Of a stretch of DNA of 30,162 nucleotides, positions 23,460-30,162 are shown piece after piece (the first letter of the stretch is position 1; every line of letters begins with the position of its first letter). The DNA lies in NCBI GenBank assembly GCA_035649435.1, contig DASRJO010000021.1, positions 1 to 30,162 on the forward strand, written 5' to 3'. The notes below the pieces were generated by a model. That model saw only the letters and a list, made by a program, of their open reading frames with translations. It made no database searches and was not told where the DNA came from. A program made the translations under genes and the position numbers. Source of the stretch: DASRJW01 sp035649435 (GTDB lineage Bacteria > Krumholzibacteriota > Krumholzibacteriia > G020349025).

Positions 23460-24347
23460 ATGTCGCGCACGGCTCTGATACGCTCGCGCCTCATGACACG
23501 CCGCGCGTTCGCCTTTCTCTGGAATCGCATCGAGATCACCCGGCCGCACAACCTCGCGGTGTCGGCGCTGGTGATCCTGGCGGGATGGGCGGCTGCAGGC
23601 GGTGGCCCGCCGGGCTGGACGTGTGCGTGGGCGATGTTGGCGGGAGCGCTGGTGGCGGCCGCCGGCAATGTCCTCAACGATTACTTCGACGCCGAGATCG
23701 ATTCCATCAACAAACCACGGCGACCGATTCCTTCGGGCCGCATGACCCGCGGCGAGTCGCACCGCTATGCGGTGTCGTTGGCCGCGGCGTCGATCGTCGC
23801 CGCGGCGCTGGCGGGTGCGCCGATGCTGGTCGTCGTCGCCATCTGGCACGCGATCTTGTATGCCTACAACGCCCGACTGAAAGCCCGCTTTCTTCTCGGC
23901 AACATCGCCGTGGCCGTGGTGTGCAGCTCGGGCTTTTTCGCCGGCGCCTGGCTGGCGGGGAAGCCGAGCCTGGCCTGGGTGCCGGCGGGTCTCGCGTTCC
24001 TCCTGCTCATGGGACGCGAGATCGTCAAGGACGTCGAGGATCTGGCCGGTGATCGGGCCTGCGGCGCCACGACATTGGCGCGCCGGCTGGGCGCACGCCG
24101 TGCGCTCGCCGTGGCGCTCGGATTCTTCGTCCTCTTCGTCGCACTGGGCCCGTCGCCGTACTGGCTGCGAATCGTCGGGCCTGGTTACCTGCTGGTGTTC
24201 TTCGGTGCCATGCTGCCGTTGCTCGTCTGCGCCACCTTGCTCATGTTTCGCGATTCGAGCCCGCACAATCTGGTCCGCGTGAGCTGGATCCTCAAGATCG
24301 ACATGTTCCTGGGCGTGCTCGGCTTCTACTTCGGGCGCGCACATTGA
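23460..24347 (+). CDS. UbiA-family prenyltransferase, possibly DGGGP-synthase-like
   Basis: This is a polytopic membrane prenyltransferase of 295 aa with about eight or nine hydrophobic helices. The two Asp-rich Mg-diphosphate motifs are NDYFDAEID (residues 73-81) and DVEDLAGD (191-198). The pattern NDYFDxEIDxINKPxRPIPSG and the short length are closer to archaeal-type geranylgeranylglycerol-phosphate geranylgeranyltransferases than to UbiA or MenA, but the substrate cannot be fixed from sequence alone. Heme O or quinone prenylation remain possible. ATG 23460 has GAGGA about ten bases upstream. ATG 23493 (MTRRAF) is an alternative start with TACGCT eight bases before it. The first start lies 13 nt after the Wzi-like gene. 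Confidence 0.85.
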   Translation: MSRTALIRSRLMTRRAFAFLWNRIEITRPHNLAVSALVILAGWAAAGGGPPGWTCAWAMLAGALVAAAGNVLNDYFDAEIDSINKPRRPIPSGRMTRGESHRYAVSLAAASIVAAALAGAPMLVVVAIWHAILYAYNARLKARFLLGNIAVAVVCSSGFFAGAWLAGKPSLAWVPAGLAFLLLMGREIVKDVEDLAGDRACGATTLARRLGARRALAVALGFFVLFVALGPSPYWLRIVGPGYLLVFFGAMLPLLVCATLLMFRDSSPHNLVRVSWILKIDMFLGVLGFYFGRAH

Positions 24348-24360
24348 TTCGTGCGTCGCA

Positions 24361-24389
24361 TTGACCGCGGCAGCGTGGCATGATACCCC
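24361..24389 (+). promoter_or_regulatory. candidate promoter of valS
   Basis: TTGACC (24361-24366) lies 17 bases before TACCCC (24384-24389). The latter is a poor -10 but is preceded by TG as in an extended -10 (TGATACCCC). It would start transcription near 24396, about 48 nt before the valS ATG. Confidence 0.42.
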
Positions 24390-24443
24390 TCGTCCTGGCG
24401 TGAATACCGCGCGCGCGGACCTTTGCCAACCATGGAGCGGCGC

Positions 24444-27233
24444 ATGAACGAGGCCAATCTCGCCGACGCCTATGATCCGGGACGAGTCGAACCCGTGTGG
24501 TACGCACGCTGGATGCAAGCGCGCGCATTCACGCCGCGCGCCGCTACCGATGGCGAAGGGGAGACGCCGTTCGTCGTCCTGCTGCCGCCGCCGAACGTCA
24601 CCGGTTCACTGCACATGGGACACGTCCTGTCGAGCACCATCCAGGATGTCTTCGTGCGCTACCAGCGCATGCGCGGCCGCGAAACCCTGTGGTGGCCCGG
24701 GACCGACCACGCAGGGATCGCCACGCAGAAAGTGGTCGAACGCGGCCTGCGCCAACAGGGCATCGAGCCGCGTCAGCTCGGGCGCGAGGAGTTCATCGCC
24801 CGCTGCTGGGAATGGAAGCAGCGCTCGCACGAACACATCGTGCGCCAGATGCAACGTGTGGGTTGGTCGCTGGACTGGGAGCGCGAGTACTTCACGCTCG
24901 ACGAGGAGCGCAGCCACGCGGTCCGCGAGGTGTTCATCCGTCTCTACGACAAGGGCCTCGTCTATCGCGGCCGCTACATCACCCATTGGTGTCCGGCCTG
25001 CCGCACGGCGTTGAGCGACGAAGAGGTGGTGCACGAGGAAACGCAAGCGACCCTGTGGACGGTACGTTACCCGCTGGTGCAGGGCGGTTCGATCGAGGTG
25101 GCGACGACGCGCCCGGAGACGATCGTCGGCGATGTCGCGGTCGCCATCCACCCCGACGACCCGCGTACGGCAGCGCTCGTCGGCCAACGCGTGCGCTTGC
25201 CGCTCGTCGGGCGCGAGATCCCGATCCTCGCCGATGCCTCGGTCGACATGGAGTTCGGCAGCGGGCTGGTCAAGATCACGCCGGCGCATGACGCCAACGA
25301 TTTCCATGTCGGCAAGCGACACGGCCTCGACATGCCCGTGGTCATCGATCCCGACGGACGCATGAACGCGTTGGCGGGTCCGCTCGCCGGCCTCGATCGC
25401 TTCGCGGCGCGGGACGAGATCCTGCGCCGGCTCGAAGCCGAGGGTCTGCTCGCCGGGCAAAAACCTCATACGCTGTCGCGCGGCACGCACGATCGGTGCG
25501 GCTCCGTCATCGAGCCGTATCTGTCCGATCAGTGGTTCGTGCGCATGCAACCGCTGGCGGCGGCGGCGATCCGCGCGGTCGAGGACGGCCGCTTGCACTT
25601 CACCCCCGAACGTTGGCGCAATGTCTACTTGCACTGGATGCACAACATCCAAGATTGGTGCATCTCGCGCCAGCTGTGGTGGGGGCATCGGATCCCGATC
25701 TATACGTGCAAGGGCTGCGCGCTCATGCTGGCGGCACACGCGGCGCCCGCGCAATGCACGCGCTGTGGCGGGCACGACTTCGCTCAGGACGAGGACGTGC
25801 TCGACACCTGGTTCTCGTCGTGGCTGTGTCCGTTTTCCCCGATGGGCTGGCCGCGTGTGACCGCGGACCTCGAGCGCTATCACCCCACGACCTTGCTCGT
25901 CACCGGGCCGGATATCATCTTCTTCTGGGTTGCGCGCATGGTCATGGCCAGCCTCGAGTTCATGGGAACGGTGCCTTTCGAGCACGTGTTGTTGAACGGC
26001 ATCCTGCGTGACGGTCAGGGTCGCAAGATGTCGAAGTCGCTCGGCAACTCGCCGGAGCCGATCGCACTCATGGATGCACACGGTGCCGACGCCGTGCGCT
26101 TCGCCATGGTGATGTTGTCGCCACCGGGACAGGACACATTCTTCGACGACAAGCTCGTCGAGACCGGGCGTCATTTCGCCAACAAGATCTGGAACGCGGC
26201 CAGACTGGTGTTGAACGCGGCCGCACGCGACGGCTGGGACGTGGCGCTCGGCTTGGGTGCGACGGCAGGTGCGCCGGCCGGCGCGCAGGCACCGCAGGTG
26301 TTCCAGGCGGCGTCGGCCAGCGACGCCTTCACCCAGGCCTGCGCCGGCATGTGGCAAGACGCCTTCGCGCGCGCGTTGCCGGCGGAGGCGCTCGGCGGTC
26401 TGCGGCTCGAAGACCGCTGGATCCTGCATGCGTACGACGAAACGGTGAGGGCGATCGCGACCGAGATGCAGGCGCTGCGTGCCAACGAGGCGGCGTCCCG
26501 TCTCTATCATTTTTTTTGGGACGAGTACTGCGCGTGGTACTTGGAATCGATCAAGCCGCGCATCTACGGTGAGGACATCGATTCCAAGCGCACGGGGCAC
26601 GTCGTGGCCCTCGTCTTGCTCGCGCAGTCTTGCAAGCTGTTGAGCCCGTTCATGCCGTTCCTGGCCGAGGAACTCTGGAGCCGCACGCCGGGTACCCAGG
26701 GGTTGGTCCTGACGGCGGCTTTTCCGCGCCCGGTGGCGGCATTGCGCGATGCCGAGGCGGCCGAGCGCTTCGGGCTGATGATGCAGGCGACGGGAGCGTT
26801 GCGTACTCTGCGTTCGGAATTGCGCGTGCCGCCGGGGAAAAAAGCACCGGCCCTGGTGCACTCGGCGAGCGGCACGCTCGGTGCCTGGAGCGGTGAGACC
26901 GGCGAGCTGCTCATGTTGCACGCGAAGCTCGCCAGCTTGGCGCCCGTCAAGGGACGGCCGCCGGAGTCGGCGGCGGTCGTGGTGGGAGATGGCGCCCTCT
27001 ACGTGCCACTCGGGGCGCTGGTGGATCTGGACGCGGAGCGCGAACGTCTGACGCGCGAGTTGGAGAAGGCCGACGGCGATCTGGCGCGATTGGAAGCCAA
27101 GCTGGCCAACCGTGGGTTCGTGGACAAGGCACCGGCCGCGGTCGTCGATGCCGAGCGGCAACGGCGCGAGCAGCTGATCGATCATCGCGCGCGGATCGTG
27201 ACGAGCCTGTCCGAGATGTCAGGGAAGGGTTGA
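24444..27233 (+). CDS. valS: valyl-tRNA synthetase
   Basis: ValS is a class I aminoacyl-tRNA synthetase that charges tRNA-Val and edits misactivated threonine. ATG 24444 is chosen because TGGAGCGG lies six bases upstream; TTG 24423 and ATG 24432 are earlier in-frame options. The protein has 929 aa, within the family range. The HIGH motif appears as HMGH (57-60) inside PPPNVTGSLHMGHVL. PGTDHAGIATQ, the editing domain (about 190-330) and DVLDTWFSSW follow, then KMSKS at 528-532. The C-terminal coiled-coil arm (LVDLDAERERLTRELEKA, then RGFVDKAP) is intact. The stop shares its last base with the following gene's ATG (TGATG). Confidence 0.97.
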   Translation: MNEANLADAYDPGRVEPVWYARWMQARAFTPRAATDGEGETPFVVLLPPPNVTGSLHMGHVLSSTIQDVFVRYQRMRGRETLWWPGTDHAGIATQKVVERGLRQQGIEPRQLGREEFIARCWEWKQRSHEHIVRQMQRVGWSLDWEREYFTLDEERSHAVREVFIRLYDKGLVYRGRYITHWCPACRTALSDEEVVHEETQATLWTVRYPLVQGGSIEVATTRPETIVGDVAVAIHPDDPRTAALVGQRVRLPLVGREIPILADASVDMEFGSGLVKITPAHDANDFHVGKRHGLDMPVVIDPDGRMNALAGPLAGLDRFAARDEILRRLEAEGLLAGQKPHTLSRGTHDRCGSVIEPYLSDQWFVRMQPLAAAAIRAVEDGRLHFTPERWRNVYLHWMHNIQDWCISRQLWWGHRIPIYTCKGCALMLAAHAAPAQCTRCGGHDFAQDEDVLDTWFSSWLCPFSPMGWPRVTADLERYHPTTLLVTGPDIIFFWVARMVMASLEFMGTVPFEHVLLNGILRDGQGRKMSKSLGNSPEPIALMDAHGADAVRFAMVMLSPPGQDTFFDDKLVETGRHFANKIWNAARLVLNAAARDGWDVALGLGATAGAPAGAQAPQVFQAASASDAFTQACAGMWQDAFARALPAEALGGLRLEDRWILHAYDETVRAIATEMQALRANEAASRLYHFFWDEYCAWYLESIKPRIYGEDIDSKRTGHVVALVLLAQSCKLLSPFMPFLAEELWSRTPGTQGLVLTAAFPRPVAALRDAEAAERFGLMMQATGALRTLRSELRVPPGKKAPALVHSASGTLGAWSGETGELLMLHAKLASLAPVKGRPPESAAVVVGDGALYVPLGALVDLDAERERLTRELEKADGDLARLEAKLANRGFVDKAPAAVVDAERQRREQLIDHRARIVTSLSEMSGKG

Positions 27234-28102
27234 TGGGGCGGAAGAAAAGACGCCGGACACGCGAGGCCCCGGTTGCCGGAAGCAAGCCGGAGGTCGGGAT
27301 CGAGATCGCGGACTTCGACGCCGACGACGTGGAATTGGCGGCGCCGGAGCCTCGAGCCGCAGCCGCGCCGCGCAAGAGCAGCGCGGCACCCGCGCCTGTG
27401 GCGGCGGCGGCACCGCCCGCGACCGATCCGAGCCGCAATGTCCAAACGCTGGGTGAGCTCCTGCAGCAGGCGCGCGAGGCGCGCGGACTCTCCATCGAAG
27501 AGGCCAGCGCGCGCACGCGCATCGCGGCCTCCATGCTGCGCCATCTGGAAAGCGATCGCTTCGGCGAGTTCGATGCCGACGCCTACGTCAAAGGCTTCCT
27601 GCGCAACTACGGCGGTTTCCTCGGCCTTGATGTCGGCATGTTGTTGCGGCGTTATGAGGCGATCTCGGGTCGTGCCGTCGAGCGCGAGCCGGAGCTGCTC
27701 GAGGTGGAAACCCCGACGAGCACGCGAGCGACCTCGCATCCCCACCGTGGTTGGTGGTGGGCGATCGCCGTCGTCGTGGTCGCAGCGCTCGCCGGGATGT
27801 ACTGGAGCCGCGCCGCGACCCGCATCGGTCTGCGCTCGACCCAAGGGCTCGAGCAGATCGAGAACGAGCTCAAGACGATCAGCGTTCCGCCGGCTCCCGA
27901 TCCACGCCAGACGGACGATCTCCATCGCCGGTCGGACCCGCTGCCCGGGCCCGCACCCATCGTGAGCGAGCCGCCTGTCCCAGGCGCGCCCACGGCCCGA
28001 GCGGCGCCGCCGCCACCGGCTGCGCGCGCGCCGGCCAAAGCGCCCACACGACCGGCGCGCTCGAGCCAAATCGAAGATCTCGTGCCTCCCACCCCGCGCT
28101 GA
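27233..28102 (+). CDS. RodZ-like HTH membrane protein
   Basis: This 289-aa protein has RodZ topology. A basic and Ala/Pro-rich N-terminus is followed by a cytoplasmic HTH domain at about residues 72-142 (LGELLQQAREARGLSIEEAS, then YVKGFLRNYGGFLGLD, the RodZ/HTH_25 pattern). One membrane helix lies at about 174-191 (WWWAIAVVVVAALAGMYW), and a Pro/Ala-rich extracytoplasmic tail completes it. RodZ links MreB filaments to the wall elongation machinery. This gene lacks an obvious C-terminal beta domain, so it may be a minimal or divergent form. ATG 27233 overlaps the valS TGA by one base and is preceded by AGGGAAGGG, which indicates translational coupling to valS. Confidence 0.8.
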   Translation: MGRKKRRRTREAPVAGSKPEVGIEIADFDADDVELAAPEPRAAAAPRKSSAAPAPVAAAAPPATDPSRNVQTLGELLQQAREARGLSIEEASARTRIAASMLRHLESDRFGEFDADAYVKGFLRNYGGFLGLDVGMLLRRYEAISGRAVEREPELLEVETPTSTRATSHPHRGWWWAIAVVVVAALAGMYWSRAATRIGLRSTQGLEQIENELKTISVPPAPDPRQTDDLHRRSDPLPGPAPIVSEPPVPGAPTARAAPPPPAARAPAKAPTRPARSSQIEDLVPPTPR

Positions 28103-28131
28103 ACGGGCGGGCGCTCGCGCTGCGCTTGCAC

Positions 28132-28143
28132 TAAGATCGGCGC
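28132..28143 (+). promoter_or_regulatory. leaderless-type -10 element of uvrB
   Basis: TAAGAT at 28132-28137 ends six bases before the uvrB ATG, and there is no Shine-Dalgarno sequence. The box type and spacing equal those at recG. A -35 box is not evident. Confidence 0.45.
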
Positions 28144-30132
28144 ATGGCGCGCTTCCAACTCGTCGCACCCTACGAGCCCACCGGAGATCAACCGCAAGCG
28201 ATCGACGCGCTCGTCCAGGGGCTCGCGGCCGGGGAGCGCTTTCAAACCCTGCTCGGGGTCACCGGCTCGGGGAAGACCTTCACGATGGCGAACGTCATCG
28301 CCCGCATCGGACTGCCGACACTCGTGATCTCGCACAACAAGACCTTGGCGGCGCAGCTCTACGGCGAGTTCCGCGGCTTCTTCCCCCACGACGCGGTGGA
28401 ATTCTTCATCAGCTATTACGACTATTACCAGCCCGAGGCCTTCGTTCCCGCCACCAACACCTACATCGAGAAGGACGCATCGATCAACGACGACATCGAG
28501 CGCCTGCGCTTGCACGCCACGGGGTCCTTGCTGTCGCACGAAGCCGTGATCGTCGTCGCCAGCGTGTCGTGCATCTACGGTCTCGGGTCGCCGACGGATT
28601 TCAAGGAGCTGTCGGTGGCACTCGGGGTCGGCCAGGAGATCCAGCGCGAGGATCTGCTGCGCCGGCTCGTGCGCATCCAGTACTCGCGCAACGATTACGA
28701 GCTGGCGCGCGGGAACTTCCGTGTGCGCGGCGACGTCATCGAGATCGTTCCGGCGTACGAGGAGCGGGCGCTGCGCATCGAGCTGTTCGGCGACGTCATC
28801 GAGGTCATTCGACAGATCGACGTGCTCAGCGGCCGCACCGTGGCCGAGCTTTCCCAGGCGGTGATCTTCCCGGCACGACACTACGTCACGCCGGAGCAGC
28901 AGCTGGCGCTGGCGCGCGCCGCCATCGAGCGCGATCTCGACAGCCGCTTGGGGGACTTCGAGGCCGCGGGCAAGCTGCTCGAGGCTCAGCGGCTGGAATC
29001 GCGCACGCGTTTCGATCTCGAGATGATCCAGGAGATGGGGACCACGGCTGGAATCGAGAACTACTCGCGCTACCTCGCCGGGCGCCGCGCCGGCGAACGG
29101 CCGGCCTGCCTGATCGATTATTTCCCCGACGACCATCTCGTCATCATCGACGAATCGCACGTGACCTTGCCGCAGATCGAGGGCATGTACAACGCCGACC
29201 GTTCGCGCAAACTGACCTTGGTGGAGCACGGCTTCCGTCTGCCGAGCGCGCTGGACAACCGGCCGCTGCGCTTCGACGAGTTCGAGCGCCTGTGCCCGCG
29301 CGTCCTGTACGTGTCGGCGACACCGGGGCAGTACGAGCTCAAGCGATGCGGCGGTGTCATCGTCGAGCAGATCATCCGGCCGACCGGCCTCATGGATCCG
29401 GAGATCGAGGTGCGTCCGGCGCAGGGTCAGGTGGACGACCTGCTGGGCGAGATCCGGCGCACGGTCGCGGCCCAGCAGCGTGTGCTCGTCACCACCCTCA
29501 CCAAGCGCATGGCGGAGGATCTGACCGACTACATGCTCGATCTGGGCGTGCGCGTGCGCTATTTGCACTCGGATATCCAGGCGCTCGAGCGCGTCGAGAT
29601 CCTGCGCGATCTCCGGCTCGGGCGTTTCGACGTCCTGGTCGGCATCAACCTGCTGCGCGAAGGGCTGGACTTGCCCGAGGTGGCGCTGGTCGCGATCCTC
29701 GACGCCGACAAGGAAGGGTTCCTGCGCTCCGAGACGACGCTGATTCAGACGGTGGGGCGGGCGGCGCGCAACGTCGACGGTCGTGTCGTCATGTACGCGC
29801 AGGAGATCACCGGGTCGATGCAGCGCGCCATCGACGAAACGCGGCGCCGGCGTGAGCTGCAAGAGGAATACAATCGCGTGCACGGCATCACGCCGCGATC
29901 CATCGTCAAGTCGGTGCAGGACATCATGAACGTGACCCAGGCCGCCGATGTCCACGCCGACGAAGCCGAGCCGGACGCCGACCCGCGCACCGATCTCGAG
30001 CTGGCCGAGGGGGCGCCGGAGGAGCTGGTGGTGCGCTTGGAAGCGGAGATGCGCCGCGAAGCGCGGGCGCTGCGCTTCGAGAACGCCGCCAGCCTGCGCG
30101 ACCGCATTCGCGAGTTGCGCATGCGCCGGTAA
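28144..30132 (+). CDS. uvrB: excinuclease ABC subunit B (UvrB)
   Basis: UvrB is the damage-verifying helicase-like subunit of nucleotide excision repair; it receives DNA from UvrA and recruits UvrC. The 662-aa length is normal. Walker A GVTGSGKTFTMANV lies near residues 38-51. The beta-hairpin that clamps DNA is visible as YYDYYQPEAFVP, followed by TYIEKDASIN. The DESH box is near residue 336, and the C-terminal helicase motifs include GINLLREGLDLPEV and QTVGRAARN. The last 40 residues form the UVR motif (RLEAEMRREARALRFENAA) that binds UvrC. It starts at ATG 28144 with no Shine-Dalgarno and a TAAGAT box just upstream. No uvrA or uvrC is in the window. Confidence 0.98.
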   Translation: MARFQLVAPYEPTGDQPQAIDALVQGLAAGERFQTLLGVTGSGKTFTMANVIARIGLPTLVISHNKTLAAQLYGEFRGFFPHDAVEFFISYYDYYQPEAFVPATNTYIEKDASINDDIERLRLHATGSLLSHEAVIVVASVSCIYGLGSPTDFKELSVALGVGQEIQREDLLRRLVRIQYSRNDYELARGNFRVRGDVIEIVPAYEERALRIELFGDVIEVIRQIDVLSGRTVAELSQAVIFPARHYVTPEQQLALARAAIERDLDSRLGDFEAAGKLLEAQRLESRTRFDLEMIQEMGTTAGIENYSRYLAGRRAGERPACLIDYFPDDHLVIIDESHVTLPQIEGMYNADRSRKLTLVEHGFRLPSALDNRPLRFDEFERLCPRVLYVSATPGQYELKRCGGVIVEQIIRPTGLMDPEIEVRPAQGQVDDLLGEIRRTVAAQQRVLVTTLTKRMAEDLTDYMLDLGVRVRYLHSDIQALERVEILRDLRLGRFDVLVGINLLREGLDLPEVALVAILDADKEGFLRSETTLIQTVGRAARNVDGRVVMYAQEITGSMQRAIDETRRRRELQEEYNRVHGITPRSIVKSVQDIMNVTQAADVHADEAEPDADPRTDLELAEGAPEELVVRLEAEMRREARALRFENAASLRDRIRELRMRR

Positions 30133-30149
30133 CGGCGGTCGCACCACCC

Positions 30150-30162
30150 AGGGAGTTGCGAT
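30150..30162 (+). promoter_or_regulatory. ribosome binding site of a probable next gene cut by the window end
   Basis: AGGGAG at 30150-30155 is followed by five bases and then AT, the last two bases of the window. If the next base is G, a gene starts at 30161, 28 nt after the uvrB stop. Confidence 0.4.

Noticed and set aside
24606..27185. An 859-codon open frame on the minus strand opposite valS
   Set aside because: It is a shadow of valS with no ribosome binding site or recognisable motif.
27652..30147. An 831-codon open frame on the minus strand opposite uvrB
   Set aside because: It is a shadow of uvrB created by codon bias, with no family resemblance.
1..30162. Search for CRISPR arrays, tRNA or rRNA genes, insertion sequences and phage genes
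   Set aside because: No regularly spaced repeats, tRNA-like folds in gaps, transposase motifs or phage proteins were seen. The gaps are mostly under 110 bp.

Overview
The window is a GC-rich bacterial chromosome segment. It is almost entirely protein-coding, and all genes but one lie on the + strand. The envelope gene set points to a Gram-negative-type (diderm) bacterium. It has a division and cell wall (dcw) cluster whose MurE carries the DNPR motif of meso-diaminopimelate-adding enzymes, a Wzi-like outer-membrane barrel, a Myxococcus-type MglA GTPase, a RodZ-like protein and a UbiA-family prenyltransferase resembling archaeal-type DGGGP synthases. A deep-branching lineage of the FCB/Gemmatimonadota/Eisenbacteria kind would fit, but this placement is inference from gene content and is not proven by the sequence.

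Region 1 (1-13486) is the dcw cluster in near-canonical order: 3' end of ftsI, murE, murF, mraY, murD, ftsW, murG, murC, ftsQ, ftsA, ftsZ. Genes are tightly packed. ATGA, GTGA or TAGTG overlaps join murE/murF, murF/mraY, murD/ftsW and ftsW/murG, and 14-nt overlaps join ftsQ/ftsA and ftsA/ftsZ. The products make lipid II (MurE, MurF, MraY, MurD, MurG, MurC), polymerise and cross-link it at the septum (FtsW, FtsI), and build the cytokinetic ring (FtsQ, FtsA, FtsZ). murB and ddl, which often sit between murC and ftsQ, are absent here.

Region 2 (13487-17192) holds a small TPR protein, the helicase gene recG and a zinc-ribbon protein of unknown role. Region 3 (17193-18238) has the only minus-strand gene, an unrecognised 146-aa protein with a good sigma70-type promoter, followed by about 430 bp without a convincing gene.

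Region 4 (18239-20954) has a C-terminally extended MglA-like GTPase, a single-domain response regulator with its own strong promoter, and a large TPR protein. Together they look like a polarity or motility signalling neighbourhood. Region 5 (20972-24347) has a trpA with no other trp gene nearby, a Wzi-like outer-membrane protein and a UbiA-family prenyltransferase. Region 6 (24361-30162) has valS, a RodZ-like HTH membrane protein coupled to it by TGATG, and uvrB, then a ribosome binding site and the first two bases of a probable next gene.

No rRNA, tRNA, CRISPR array, insertion sequence or phage gene was seen. The most notable observations are the degenerate phosphate-binding loop and odd C-terminal tail of FtsA, the extended MglA and its neighbourhood, the leaderless-type promoters directly before recG and uvrB, the orphan trpA, and the unknown minus-strand gene.
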